Assembly (NCBI RefSeq): GCF_011762025.1
Contig: NZ_JAASQR010000002.1
Coordinates: forward strand, 620,001-684,000
Direction of reading: 5' to 3'
Length of the DNA: 64,000 nt
Source: Sphingobium vermicomposti
GTDB lineage: Bacteria > Pseudomonadota > Alphaproteobacteria > Sphingomonadales > Sphingomonadaceae
Every line of letters starts with the position of its first letter. Within the stretch, counting starts at the first letter, position 1. Below are positions 55,447-64,000 of this stretch, piece by piece. A program made the translations under genes and the position numbers. The notes below the pieces were generated by a model. That model worked only from the letters and a program-made list of their open reading frames with translations. It ran no database searches and was not told the origin of the DNA.

Positions 55447-56169
55447 TTACTGACCAACGACGCGGCGGCCGAAGCCAGCGGAAGCCGGACGAAGCGCACC
55501 GGCAGCCCCGGCCCCGCTGTTGGGCACCGAAAAGACAGTGCGGCGGAAATTCTTTTCCAGACGGTCGGAAACATAGGTCCACAACTGCTCCACCTCTCCA
55601 GCGGAACGACTTTTGGGATCAACCTCCATGACCGTGCGGCCATCAATCATCGAAGCCGCGAAATCCGTGCGGTGATGCAGCGTGACCGGAGCGACCGTGC
55701 CGTGCTGCGACAGGGCAACGGCGGCTTCCGATGTTATCCGCGCCTTGGGGGTGGCGGCGTTGACAACGAAGATCAGCGGTTTGCCCGCTCGCTCACACAA
55801 ATCGACGGTAGCACCGACGGCGCGCAGGTCGTGCGGGCTGGGTCGTGTGGGAACTACGATCAGTTCTGCCACGGAAATGACGCTCTGAATCGCCATGGTG
55901 ATTGCCGGGGGCGTGTCGATGACGGCCAGTTTGAACCCCTGCTGGCGCAATATTTCCAGGTCGGCGGCAAGCCGGGCCACTGTGGTCTGGGCGAATGCAG
56001 GAAACTCCGCCTCGCGCTCATTCCACCAATCGGACAGTGAACCCTGCGGATCGATGTCGATCAGGACAACCGGCCCGGCCCCGGCTCTCTGAGCCTGCAC
56101 GGCCAGGTGGCCGGACAATGTGGTCTTGCCAGAACCACCCTTTTGCGATGCCAATGCGAGTATGCGCAC
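55447..56169 (-). CDS. ParA-family ATPase (orphan, non-chromosome-partition locus)
   Basis: A 240-residue ParA/MinD-type ATPase that could place cell components. The deviant Walker A is LASQKGGSGKTTLSG (signature lysines K10 and K15). VVLIDIDPQGSLSDWW and VIDTPPAITM are Walker A' and B. The start is GTG 56169 with a GGGGGG SD; no typical parB or parS is next to it, so this is not the chromosome segregation locus. The coupled RHH-like gene and SPOR lipoprotein suggest a role near the division site. The C-terminus (about 215-240) is Gly/Ala-rich. Confidence 0.8.
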   Translation of the reverse strand: MRILALASQKGGSGKTTLSGHLAVQAQRAGAGPVVLIDIDPQGSLSDWWNEREAEFPAFAQTTVARLAADLEILRQQGFKLAVIDTPPAITMAIQSVISVAELIVVPTRPSPHDLRAVGATVDLCERAGKPLIFVVNAATPKARITSEAAVALSQHGTVAPVTLHHRTDFAASMIDGRTVMEVDPKSRSAGEVEQLWTYVSDRLEKNFRRTVFSVPNSGAGAAGALRPASAGFGRRVVGQ

Positions 56170-56363
56170 GCAATTTTCCCCCCGATTTCCAATGACCCAA
56201 GGGAATGCCACGACCGCGCCTAAGATTTGGTTAATCTGTTTTGCGGCCTCGCCTGCAACGAGGACAAGCGCCATATGCCCTGCAACTAGCCCTTGTTGCT
56301 AAGTTGCCCTTAACCTTGTTCGATCATAGGTTGCGACAAAGCTGTCCTGTGGGAGCATTATAC

Positions 56364-57344
56364 ATGAAGCAGATCTGGGCCGCGCTGGCCGCAGGAACGA
56401 TGCTAGCTCTGGCGCAGCCAGCGGCGGCTGATGTAAAAGCCGGCGTCGATGCCTGGCAGCAGGGCGATTATGCCAAGGCGGTGACGGAATGGTTGCCACT
56501 GGCGCAGGCGGGCGATCCCGACGCCCAGTTCAATATGGGGCAGGCCAGCAAGTTGGGGCGCGGCGTGCCCACGGACATGAAGAGCGCGATAGAATGGTAT
56601 CGCAAGGCGGCTGTACAAGGACATAAGCGGGCGGAAGATAACCTCGGCCTGCTGATGTTCCAGCAGGGCGAACGCGCAAACGCCCTTCCCTATCTGCAAC
56701 GCGCCGCCGACCGGGGCGAACCGCGCGCGCAATATATCGTCGGCACCGCGCTTTTTAACGGTGACCTGTTGGCCAAAGACTGGGCGCGCGCCTATGCGCT
56801 GATGACCCGCGCTTCGGCGGCGGGTTTGTCTCAGGCAACCGCCAGCCTCAAGCAAATGGACAAATATATTCCGGCAGCGCAGCGACAGCAGGGCACCACC
56901 ATGGCCCAGGCAGATCAAAGCAAGGACATCGCCGCGCTGGCCCCCGTTACCGCCCGCGAGAAGAAGTCCCCGCCAGCCCCGACGCGGCCCGCCGCTCCAG
57001 TCAAGGATGCGGCCAAACCGCGGGTCGCAGTCGCCACGTCTACGGCAACCCCTCCAACGCCAGTTGCCAAAACGGCACCCGCCAAGTCTGCAACTCCCGC
57101 TCCGGCAGCGAATGGACCGTGGCGGGTGCAGTTGGGTGCGTTCAGCGAAGAAGGCCGCGCTCGCGCACTGTGGGCCAGGCTAAAGGCCAAGGTCGGTGGA
57201 CTGTCCGACTATCAGGTCTATATCGTCAAGGGCGGTGCCGTGACCAGGCTCCAGGCTGGACCGCTCGCCAGCAGCGCCGAAGCTGCGCGCCTTTGCGGCT
57301 CTATCAAGGCCGCTGGAGCGGAATGCATGCCCCGCAAGATGTAA
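56364..57344 (+). CDS. Sel1-repeat/SPOR-domain protein
   Basis: A 326-residue exported protein. A signal peptide (about 1-22, ALAQPAAAD) is followed by Sel1-like repeats (about 28-165; GDPDAQFNMGQASKLGRGVP, AIEWYRKAAVQGHKRAEDNL), a Pro/Ala/Lys-rich linker and a C-terminal SPOR domain (about 250-326; GPWRVQLGAFSEEGRARALW). SPOR binds septal peptidoglycan. ATG 56364 has GGGAG eight bases upstream. It diverges from the ParA gene across a 194-bp gap that probably holds both promoters. Confidence 0.86.
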   Translation: MKQIWAALAAGTMLALAQPAAADVKAGVDAWQQGDYAKAVTEWLPLAQAGDPDAQFNMGQASKLGRGVPTDMKSAIEWYRKAAVQGHKRAEDNLGLLMFQQGERANALPYLQRAADRGEPRAQYIVGTALFNGDLLAKDWARAYALMTRASAAGLSQATASLKQMDKYIPAAQRQQGTTMAQADQSKDIAALAPVTAREKKSPPAPTRPAAPVKDAAKPRVAVATSTATPPTPVAKTAPAKSATPAPAANGPWRVQLGAFSEEGRARALWARLKAKVGGLSDYQVYIVKGGAVTRLQAGPLASSAEAARLCGSIKAAGAECMPRKM

Positions 57345-57505
57345 AAACAGGCGTGCCAGGCGCGCTCGCCATGATCCTCGACTTTCGGTGTGTGCAAACG
57401 GCACCAAAATATTCAGTGACCCAGTCCGCACGGCATGACCGTAACGGCTTGATCATGCTGCCCGCATAGGGCAACGGCCTTTGCGACACTTTGCGGAGGC
57501 GCTTC

Positions 57506-58372
57506 TTGAACAATCCGGTTGTCCCTTCCTGGGTCCTGACCCTTGTCTGCGCGGATCGCGTGGGCATCGTCGCCGCAGTCAGCCGGTTTCTCGCCGAACG
57601 TGGCGGCTTCATCACTGACAGCCAGCAATATGCCGACCGGGAAGCCGGGCGCTTCTTCATGCGCGTGGCGTTTGAACCGGCGGACCAACGGATGGCGGAT
57701 ACGGACAGGCTAAGCGCTGAATTCGCTGCGGTCGGAGCACAGTTCGGCATGGACTGGAATCTAACGCCATCGGATGAGCGGCCGCGCATGTTGATCGCCG
57801 TGTCGAAGGGGTCACACTGTCTGGCCGACCTGCTCCATCGCTGGCAGACTGGGACGCTGGCCATCGACATCATGGGCGTTGTGTCCAATCATCCCGACAT
57901 GCGGCGGATCACTGAATGGCACGGTATTCCCTATCATGAGCTGCCGCCCAATGGTAACAAGGCAGAGCAGGAGTCTGCTTTAATAGATATTTTTGACCGA
58001 ACCAGATCCGATTATCTAATCCTTGCTCGATACATGCAGGTGCTGTCGGAGGATCTGGTGGAGCGCCTTTCGGGCCGCTGCATCAATATTCATCACAGCT
58101 TCCTGCCGGGCTTCAAGGGCGCACGTCCCTATCACCGCGCCCATGAGCGAGGCGTGAAGCTAATCGGCGCGACTGCTCATTTCGTAACTGCTGACTTGGA
58201 TGAAGGTCCGATCATCGAACAAGCGGTAGAGCGCGTCGACCATCGCGCCACGGCGGAAGATATGATCCGCATCGGCCGCGATATAGAGGCTCAGGTTCTG
58301 GCGCGGGCGGTCGGTTGGATCGCTGACCGCCGGGTGCTCTTGAATGGCGGCAAAACTATCGTTTTTCGCTGA
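57506..58372 (+). CDS. purU: Formyltetrahydrofolate deformylase
   Basis: PurU hydrolyses 10-formyl-THF to THF and formate. The protein is 288 residues. The N-terminal ACT domain is in WVLTLVCADRVGIVAAVSRF; the catalytic domain has SNHPDMRRITEWHGIPYHEL, INIHHSFLPGFKGARPYHRA and TAHFVTADLDEGPIIEQAV. The start is TTG 57506, six bases after GGAGG. The 161 bp before it hold no gene. Confidence 0.93.
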   Translation: MNNPVVPSWVLTLVCADRVGIVAAVSRFLAERGGFITDSQQYADREAGRFFMRVAFEPADQRMADTDRLSAEFAAVGAQFGMDWNLTPSDERPRMLIAVSKGSHCLADLLHRWQTGTLAIDIMGVVSNHPDMRRITEWHGIPYHELPPNGNKAEQESALIDIFDRTRSDYLILARYMQVLSEDLVERLSGRCINIHHSFLPGFKGARPYHRAHERGVKLIGATAHFVTADLDEGPIIEQAVERVDHRATAEDMIRIGRDIEAQVLARAVGWIADRRVLLNGGKTIVFR

Positions 58373-58838
58373 AGTTAATCCGGGGCGGTGAGAGCAAAGC
58401 GGTTGCGCATAACCCCTCAGGACAGCGTTCGCTGACGCAGCTCTACACAGGGATGGCTATCGACCGTTGATGGCAAGGCCGAGACATTAACTGGGTACGC
58501 TTAAAACAGGATGTTTTGGTGCAATCAGGAAGGCGGAAAACGCCCATTACGCGCAAAATATGGCCCATCAACGGGCTGCGGGACGTTCAAAACGCGACGC
58601 TATATATAAACCAACCCACAATCAGCAGGCTGGTAACGACACAAAGTCGATCGCCAAAAACGTCTATCCGCGACATCGTCCAGCATCCTTCCTTATAGGC
58701 AATCTACGTCGCCTGATAGAAAGTATAACCGACCGGGAACCGAAAAGGAACCATCAAAGTCGAGAAATAAGCCGAGAAACCGGGATTATCTTCCCCCAAC
58801 GCTGTCGAAGACGGACATAGGTCCGCCCGACCAACTGG
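58373..58838. other. 466-bp gap without a recognised gene
   Basis: This is the longest gap in the window and is clearly less GC-rich than its flanks. On the plus strand there are only short out-of-context frames. On the minus strand one 29-codon frame (58587-58676) codes for a possible membrane peptide. No tRNA, clear hairpin with U-tract or repeat unit was found. Confidence 0.5.
58587..58676 (-). CDS. Possible small membrane peptide (29 aa)
   Basis: ATG 58676 opens a 29-residue frame starting MSRIDVFGDRLC and ending in a hydrophobic stretch VVTSLLIVGWFIYSVAF, long enough for one membrane helix. A purine-rich AAGGAAGGA lies 9 bases upstream. No homologue is known to me. It could equally be chance in an AT-richer gap. 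Confidence 0.25.
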   Translation of the reverse strand: MSRIDVFGDRLCVVTSLLIVGWFIYSVAF

Positions 58839-59048
58839 TTAGACCAAAGCCGCACGATGCTGGAGTATCGAATGCGTCGCTTCCACCGGGCCGCGATAGG
58901 CTTCCTGAAACTCTGCGCTCCAATATTTCAGGTCATCCAGATCAATCCGCTCGCCCGAAACGGCGCAAAGCACAAACTGCCCTGGACGCACGACATCAAA
59001 ATGTGGCGTGTGATAATGCAGCACGGCAAGACCTGGGATATCGGCCAT
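58839..59048 (-). CDS. DUF2093 family small protein
   Basis: A 69-residue conserved alphaproteobacterial protein of unknown function. LHYHTPHFDVVRPGQFVLCA, GERIDLDDLKYWSAEFQEAY and EATHSIL cover nearly its whole length and match DUF2093. ATG 59048 overlaps the upstream stop (TGATG), so it is translationally coupled to the nitronate-monooxygenase-like gene; TTG 59051 is one codon earlier. Confidence 0.82.
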   Translation of the reverse strand: MADIPGLAVLHYHTPHFDVVRPGQFVLCAVSGERIDLDDLKYWSAEFQEAYRGPVEATHSILQHRAALV

Positions 59049-60451
59049 CAATCGCCCGTCAATATGCGATCGACCAACTGCTTCACCGTCGGCACGAACC
59101 CATTAGAATAAAATGGATCCTGCTTGAACTTGTAGGCTCCATGACCCGCGAACAGCAGATTTTTGTCGAGGTCGCCGCCATGCACCGCTTCCTGCAGCGA
59201 TTTCTGGATGCAGAAGCTGCGCGGATCGGCGAGCCGGCCTGTAGAATTCGTCTCGCTATCCATCCAGCTGGAAAAGGCGCACTGGCTGAGGCAACCCATG
59301 CAGTCCGTCTGATCCTTGCGGACTTCGGCCCTTTCCTCCTCATTGACGAAGACCAGCGTGTTGTCCGGCGTCTTGAGAGCGGATGTAAACCCCTGCCCAA
59401 CCCATTCGCGTGCGCGCAAAAGGTCGCCGCGCGTCACCCAGAAATTCTTGCCTTTGACCCCTGCGTCAAGCTGGTGGGTATGATCCCCGGCCTGCTCGGT
59501 GCTGAACGGGATCTGCCGTTCAGAACGCGCTTCCAGCTGGCGCAGGAACGGATTGCGGATCGCCGAGCTGTAGAAGCCCGTGGGCGAAAAGCGGTGAAGC
59601 AGGATGTCGCCCTGATCGAGTTGGGTCAGCCTTTGCTTCCACTCCTGCGGGATCGGGCTTTCCTGCGTCAACAGGGGGCGCGTCCCGAACTGGAATGCGA
59701 TACTGCCAAGCTCAGGATTGTCGATCCAGTCGTTCCAATCCTTAAGGTGCCAGACGCCGCCAGCCATGATGATCGGCACATCGTCCGAAATACCGCCTTC
59801 GCGCATGGTGTCGCGTAACGCCTTCACGCGCGGATAAGGGTCCTGCGGCTCGCGCGGATCTTCCGCATTCGAAAGGCCATTATGCCCGCCAGCGAGCCAG
59901 GGATCTTCATAGACCACCGCCGCCAGCCATTCCGACGCCTTGGAATAGGCGCGCTTCCAGAGTGCCCGGAATGCACGACCGGAACTGACGATCGGAAGAT
60001 AGCTGACTCCATAGGAGGCCGCGATCTCGCTCAGCTTATAAGGCATGCCAGCGCCGCAGGTGACGCCCGCCACCATGCCGCGCGTCTTTTCCAGCACGCC
60101 GTGCAGCACACGCTGCGCGCCGCCCATTTCCCAAAGTATGTTGATGTTGATCGCGCCCTTGCCCCCGGCAATCTCAAAAGCGCGCTTCACCTGTTCGACT
60201 GCGCCGTCGATGGCATAGGCCACCAATTCTTCATGACGGTCCCGCCGAGTGCGGCCATGATAGATTTGCGGAATGACATTGCCCATGCTGTCATAGCTGT
60301 CGGCGTTGACTGCGGACACGGTTCCGATCCCGCCCGCAGCAGCCCACGCGCCAGAGCTGGCATGGTTGGACACGGCCACGCCCTTGCCACCTTCGACCAG
60401 CGGCCAGACTTCGCGGCCACCATATATGATGGGCTTCAAACCCTTAAACAA
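59048..60451 (-). CDS. NAD(P)H-dependent flavin oxidoreductase / nitronate monooxygenase-like
   Basis: A 467-residue flavoprotein of the FMN-binding nitronate monooxygenase/enoyl reductase-like superfamily, long version. N-terminal LKPIIYGGREVWPLVEGGKG, INININILW-type strand (here AININILWEMGG), GVTCGAGMPYKLSEI, IIMAGGVWHLKDWNDW and FQFGTRPLLTQESPI define the TIM barrel. The C-terminal about 120 residues contain DCMGCLSQCAFSSW, a cysteine cluster. The substrate is unknown; nitroalkane oxidation is only one possibility. The start is TTG 60451 with GGGAG six bases upstream. Confidence 0.82.
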   Translation of the reverse strand: MFKGLKPIIYGGREVWPLVEGGKGVAVSNHASSGAWAAAGGIGTVSAVNADSYDSMGNVIPQIYHGRTRRDRHEELVAYAIDGAVEQVKRAFEIAGGKGAININILWEMGGAQRVLHGVLEKTRGMVAGVTCGAGMPYKLSEIAASYGVSYLPIVSSGRAFRALWKRAYSKASEWLAAVVYEDPWLAGGHNGLSNAEDPREPQDPYPRVKALRDTMREGGISDDVPIIMAGGVWHLKDWNDWIDNPELGSIAFQFGTRPLLTQESPIPQEWKQRLTQLDQGDILLHRFSPTGFYSSAIRNPFLRQLEARSERQIPFSTEQAGDHTHQLDAGVKGKNFWVTRGDLLRAREWVGQGFTSALKTPDNTLVFVNEEERAEVRKDQTDCMGCLSQCAFSSWMDSETNSTGRLADPRSFCIQKSLQEAVHGGDLDKNLLFAGHGAYKFKQDPFYSNGFVPTVKQLVDRILTGD

Positions 60452-60545
60452 CGCAATCTCCCGCGCATTAACTGCTGGGTCCCCGGGCCATTGAAAGTCG
60501 CGCTATAGCAGCTTTTGAACCCGATGACGAAAGTTACGCGCGCCC

Positions 60546-61688
60546 CTACCGCAAAATATGCGGACTGGAAAGTGCCTCCCCATAAAGCGCAGCATAAGCC
60601 TCCACCATCGTGGCTTCATCAAAGTCGCGGCATGCCCGCGCACGGTTCGCTGCACCCAACCGCGCCCGCAGTTCCGCGCTGCCGCTAAGCGTCTCCAGCG
60701 CCTGGGAAAGCCCCTGTTCGTCGGCCACCACATAAGCGCGATTTTCAGGGGCAACCATCTGCGCGACATCGCCGACATCCATCGATGCGACGGGCAGGCC
60801 TGCCGCCATCGCCTCCACCAGCGAAATGGGAAACTGCTCACTGTCGGATGAAAGCGCAAAAATATCCAACAGTCCGACATAGCGCCATGGGTCAGGCAGG
60901 AAGCCCGCCATGTGGAGGTCGTCGATCCCATGGCGCTCCGCTTCGGCGAGAATCGCCTGCCGCTCCGGCCCCTCCCCCACTACAACGAGTTGAAGCCGGT
61001 CCCGGTGAGGCGCAATCGCGCGGATCAGGCGGGGGATGTTCTTGACCGGGCGTAGGCCGGCAAGGGTGCCCACCAGCAATTTGCCGGGAGAGCGAACGAG
61101 GCCGGGGATCGCATCCGGCGCGGGCGTGGCCACATAACGCGCGACGTCGATGCCGTTCTGGATGAGGTGTATCCTGCAGTGAGGCTGACGCCAGACATGC
61201 CGCGTGATATGTTCAAGCCTGATCGAAGGAACGACAACCGCAAAGCTACCCCCCAAGGCCAGACGACGATATAGGGTCCGCCGCGCCTTGAGGCCCGCCG
61301 TCTCATCCGCGTTGAAGCCATCCTCATGATGAATGAGCGGCGGCAGGCGCATGAATGGCGCGCAAAGGCGGTGAGACATGACCGCGTCCATCGCTCCCCA
61401 ATTATAGGTGAGGACCAGGTCGAAGTTGGACAGGAGCCGGCCGATAGCCCGGAAACGCGCTGGGTTGGGGCGGCCTTTGAGCGGTGGAGACGGCGGAAAG
61501 TCGACATGGATCGCGGGATCGATCGCAGCGCGCGCATCCATGGCGTCGGGGTCCGCACTGACGATGCTGTGATGTGCCCGCCCGCCCCACAGGTTCATCA
61601 GGCGAACAGCGCGCGCTTCCTTGCCCCCCAGGGTGAAGCTGCCATGGATATGGAGCAGCCGTGGCGGCGCCCCCGACGGATCAGCCAT
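60546..61688 (-). CDS. Family 4 glycosyltransferase
   Basis: A 380-residue GT-B glycosyltransferase. The N-domain has LLHIHGSFTLGGKEARAVRL. The C-domain has LVGTLAGLRPVKNIPRLIRA, VVVGEGPERQAIL and the GT4 E-x7-E motif in SDSEQFPISLVEAMAAGLPV. Donor and acceptor are unknown; cell-surface polysaccharide synthesis is typical. ATG 61688 overlaps the hydrolase gene end by 8 bp, so the two are coupled. Confidence 0.86.
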   Translation of the reverse strand: MADPSGAPPRLLHIHGSFTLGGKEARAVRLMNLWGGRAHHSIVSADPDAMDARAAIDPAIHVDFPPSPPLKGRPNPARFRAIGRLLSNFDLVLTYNWGAMDAVMSHRLCAPFMRLPPLIHHEDGFNADETAGLKARRTLYRRLALGGSFAVVVPSIRLEHITRHVWRQPHCRIHLIQNGIDVARYVATPAPDAIPGLVRSPGKLLVGTLAGLRPVKNIPRLIRAIAPHRDRLQLVVVGEGPERQAILAEAERHGIDDLHMAGFLPDPWRYVGLLDIFALSSDSEQFPISLVEAMAAGLPVASMDVGDVAQMVAPENRAYVVADEQGLSQALETLSGSAELRARLGAANRARACRDFDEATMVEAYAALYGEALSSPHILR

Positions 61689-62550
61689 GAAGTACCCGCG
61701 CCAGCAACTGGTCGATGGCGCTTGCCGCCTCCGGCTCACCCAGTACGGGCGCATGCCCCACGCCGGGGACGGTTGCCAGTGCTGCGCCAGCGCCGATTTC
61801 CCGCACCATTCGTTCAGTCGTTTCGACGCCAAGAATATCCGAACGCTCTCCTCTCAGGATCAGCGTGGGGATATCGCGGAAGGACGCCATGGCGGGCCAC
61901 ATGTCGACGCCGCCTTCTCCGCCCGCGACGCGCAGCGGTTCGGCAATACGCATGTCATAGTCCAGCACCACCCGCCCTCCATTGCTCAGCCGATAGAGAC
62001 GCTTCGCCATCGCCAGCCATTGTTCAAGACCATAGGCGGGATAGATGTCGCGGTTCGTGTCTTCCAACGCGCGCGCCGCATGAACCCAGCTTGGGTGCGA
62101 TTGCCCCACGCCAACATAGGCCCTGATTCGCGCAAGTCCCACTTCCTCCAGCGTGGGTCCCACATCGTTCAGCACGGCTCCGGCAAGCCATTCGCGATGC
62201 GTCGCGGCGATCAGCATGGTGATCAGACCGCCCAGCGACGTGCCGATGGCGACGAAGCGGGTGATTGCAAGGTCGCTCAAAAGTCGGCTGATATCCTGAA
62301 GATAGGTCAGGGGAACATATGTCATCGGGTCTTTCGCCTGCGCGCTTTCCCCGCGCCCCCGCATGTCGGGACAGATCAGACGCCAATGTCCGCCAAGCCT
62401 TTCGGCAAGCGGCTCGAAATCCCTGGAATTGCGGGTCAGGCCGGGCAGGCAAAGGAGCGGCGGCCGCCCATCGGACCCGCCAGCATAGTCGCGATAATGG
62501 AGACGCAGGCCATCAGGAGACCACCAATAGCCGTCGGCAAATACGCTCAC
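61681..62550 (-). CDS. Alpha/beta hydrolase
   Basis: A 289-residue alpha/beta hydrolase. The oxyanion region is PPLLCLPGLTRNSRDFEPLA, the nucleophile is Ser in GTSLGGLIT, the acid is probably in LRGERSDILG and the His in VPGVGHAPVL. The substrate is unknown. The start is GTG 62550 with AGGA nearby. It is on one message with the glycosyltransferase. Confidence 0.87.
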   Translation of the reverse strand: MSVFADGYWWSPDGLRLHYRDYAGGSDGRPPLLCLPGLTRNSRDFEPLAERLGGHWRLICPDMRGRGESAQAKDPMTYVPLTYLQDISRLLSDLAITRFVAIGTSLGGLITMLIAATHREWLAGAVLNDVGPTLEEVGLARIRAYVGVGQSHPSWVHAARALEDTNRDIYPAYGLEQWLAMAKRLYRLSNGGRVVLDYDMRIAEPLRVAGGEGGVDMWPAMASFRDIPTLILRGERSDILGVETTERMVREIGAGAALATVPGVGHAPVLGEPEAASAIDQLLARVLHG

Positions 62551-62762
62551 CCGTCCTGCATCCTCAGCTTGTTGAAGGCTTCAAAGGAAAAGCCTTGACC
62601 TCCTTGTCCCAAGCATTGGCTTGGCTCCGTCTTCATATCGCCGCACCGTCAGCATCCCGCAAGCCGAGAGATGAGCCATCAACGAATAAAAAGCGATGCG
62701 GAAGCGTGTTGCCGGTGGCTGGCTCCCTTCCCTAACCGCCCGATATCATCCATATCGATGGC

Positions 62763-64000
62763 ATGTCCGCAACGCTGACTTCAACCGAACCCGCCACTGG
62801 CGTTCTCCTGTGGCAAGGAACCCCGAGTGATGTGGAGGCGGAGGTCGCTCGCGTCCGCGCGGCTTGGCCGCGCTGGGCGGCGCAACCGGTCGCCTATCGC
62901 ATCGAAACGCTTCGCCGCTTCGTCAACGTGGTTCGCGCCAATGAAGATCAACTGGCCGACCTGATTGCGCGCGAAACGGGCAAGCCGTTGTGGGATGCGC
63001 GAACCGAAGTCACCGCGGTGATGAACAAGGTCGATATTTCCGTTGCGGCCTATTCGGAACGTACCGGCCAGCGGCGATTGGAAGCGGCCCTGGGCGCTCG
63101 TCAGTCCGTGCGGCATAAACCTCATGGCGTGATGGCGGTGCTTGGCCCCTATAATTTCCCCGCCCATCTGCCCAACGGGCATATCGTGCCCGCCCTACTG
63201 GCAGGCAATGGCGTGCTGTTCAAACCATCTGAACATACGCCCGCCGTTGGCGAAATGCTGGTCCGACTTTTCCATGAAGCGGGGGTCCCCGAAGATAGCC
63301 TTCGGCTGGTCCTGGGCGGGCCGGACGAAGGAAAAGCGCTTGCTGCCCATCCCGATGTGAACGGAATCCTGTTTACTGGATCGGCGCATACCGGCATCGC
63401 GATAAACCAACAATTCGCAACCGATCCGGGCAAGATTCTGGCCCTGGAAATGGGCGGCAACAATCCTGTCATCGTATGGGACACCGCCGACATAGCGAGC
63501 GCGGCTGTGCTGGTGGTGCAATCCGCTTTCCTGTCGAGCGGCCAGCGATGCACGGCAGCAAGCCGGTTGATCGTCAAGCAGGAACTGGCCGACGCATTGA
63601 TCGGTGAGGTCAAAAAGATTGCCGACCGCCTCATTGTCGATCACCCACACGCCGATCCAACCCCCTTTATGGGGCCAGTCATTGACAATCGGGCCGCGGA
63701 TCAGCTGACCGAAAGCTTCCTTTATCTGATGAGCCACGGCGGACGCCCCATCAAGCATATGGCGCGCCCCGTTGAAGATCGCCCTTTCCTCAGCCCCGCA
63801 ATCATCGACGTCACCGCGATGGAAGAGCGGCCTGATGTCGAATTATTCGGACCGTTGCTGCAGGTCATCCGCGTGCCTGATTTCGCCGCCGCCATCGCAG
63901 AAGCCAACAATAGTCGCTATGGGCTGTCCGCTTCGCTGATCGGGGGATCGCCCGAACAATATAACCAGTTCTGGGCCAATGTCCGAGCCGGGATCGTCAA
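62763..64000 (+). CDS. astD: N-succinylglutamate 5-semialdehyde dehydrogenase, C-terminus missing
   Basis: AstD oxidises succinylglutamate semialdehyde to succinylglutamate in the arginine succinyltransferase pathway. About 412 codons are in the window; the family is usually around 480-490, so the end lies past base 64000. PYNFPAHLPNGHIVPALLAG, FTGSAHTG, the general-base Glu in LEMGGNNPVIVW and the catalytic Cys in SGQRCTAASRLI are present. It diverges from the hydrolase gene across 212 bp. Other ast genes may follow downstream. Confidence 0.9.
   Translation, partial: MSATLTSTEPATGVLLWQGTPSDVEAEVARVRAAWPRWAAQPVAYRIETLRRFVNVVRANEDQLADLIARETGKPLWDARTEVTAVMNKVDISVAAYSERTGQRRLEAALGARQSVRHKPHGVMAVLGPYNFPAHLPNGHIVPALLAGNGVLFKPSEHTPAVGEMLVRLFHEAGVPEDSLRLVLGGPDEGKALAAHPDVNGILFTGSAHTGIAINQQFATDPGKILALEMGGNNPVIVWDTADIASAAVLVVQSAFLSSGQRCTAASRLIVKQELADALIGEVKKIADRLIVDHPHADPTPFMGPVIDNRAADQLTESFLYLMSHGGRPIKHMARPVEDRPFLSPAIIDVTAMEERPDVELFGPLLQVIRVPDFAAAIAEANNSRYGLSASLIGGSPEQYNQFWANVRAGIV

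Noticed and set aside
55447..56169. ParA gene as the chromosome-partition parA
   Set aside because: No parB, gidA/gidB or parS-like sites are near; its neighbours are an RHH-like protein and SPOR proteins.
58516..58698. 60-codon plus-strand frame in the 58373-58838 gap
   Set aside because: No SD, no domain, and its composition looks random; the minus-strand 29-codon frame is the only weak candidate in this gap.
62551..62620. A sequence resembling a decayed CGTTCGGG repeat (CCTCAGCTTGTTGAAGGCTT)
   Set aside because: Too diverged from the other copies to call; the GTTCGG end is missing.

Overview
The window is a high-GC, gene-dense piece of an alphaproteobacterial chromosome, most likely from the Sphingomonadaceae (Sphingobium/Sphingomonas type). 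The evidence is a phaR-phaA PHA locus, a PccR-controlled methylmalonyl-CoA operon, the Shemin-type 5-aminolevulinate synthase, an alphaproteobacterial SOS box, and many copies of a short intergenic repeat built on CGTTCGGGCTGAGCCTGTCG. No tRNA, rRNA, CRISPR array, transposase, integrase or phage gene was recognised. It reads as core chromosome with a few accessory inserts. Non-ATG starts are frequent, and TTG with a strong Shine-Dalgarno is used repeatedly.

Layout. 1-3280: the 5' end of proS, phaR diverging from a PhaC-like hydrolase, then phaA. 3395-14272: alr, then the propionyl-CoA operon pccB-mce-mcm-bioB-pccA on the minus strand, diverging from pccR and a coupled 2-oxoglutarate/Fe dioxygenase; TTTGCAAA repeats lie between pccB and pccR. 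14276-26993: housekeeping genes gor, pgi, lepB-rnc-[GIY-YIG]-era, topA, dprA-plsY, murI, hemA. 27091-31740: betaine-lipid genes btaA-btaB, then a ligase-associated exonuclease and an ATP-dependent DNA ligase. 31754-35551: an accessory stretch with a small Tat-signal glycine-rich protein, a PqqD-HprK-like kinase and a nucleotidyltransferase in one operon, plus DUF2726 and GFA genes. 35752-39591: a polyamine cluster (carboxyspermidine dehydrogenase, carboxyspermidine decarboxylase, ornithine decarboxylase). 39657-49286: one long minus-strand run of coupled genes from ETF-QO to an RlmD-type methyltransferase. 49414-53579: UDG-like gene, lytic transglycosylase, moaB, and a radical SAM gene with a perfect SOS box. 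53619-57344: a ParA/RHH/SPOR set. 57506-64000: purU, a 466-bp gap, DUF2093, a nitronate monooxygenase-like enzyme, a glycosyltransferase, a hydrolase and the start of astD.

How the genes fit together. Propionyl-CoA is carboxylated by PccAB, epimerised by Mce and isomerised by the mutase to succinyl-CoA. The operon also carries biotin synthase, which supports the biotin-dependent carboxylase. PccR senses the pathway and probably binds the TTTGCAAA repeats. BtaA and BtaB together make diacylglyceryl-trimethylhomoserine, a phosphorus-free membrane lipid, and a Pho-box-like direct repeat lies upstream of btaA. The polyamine genes can make putrescine and then spermidine through carboxyspermidine.

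The parts least explained by known biology are four. First, the Tat-peptide/kinase/nucleotidyltransferase operon. Second, the GIY-YIG gene sitting between inverted repeat copies inside rnc-era. Third, a two-copy repeat subtype carrying a covarying 28-nt palindrome. Fourth, a radical SAM gene under a clear LexA site.
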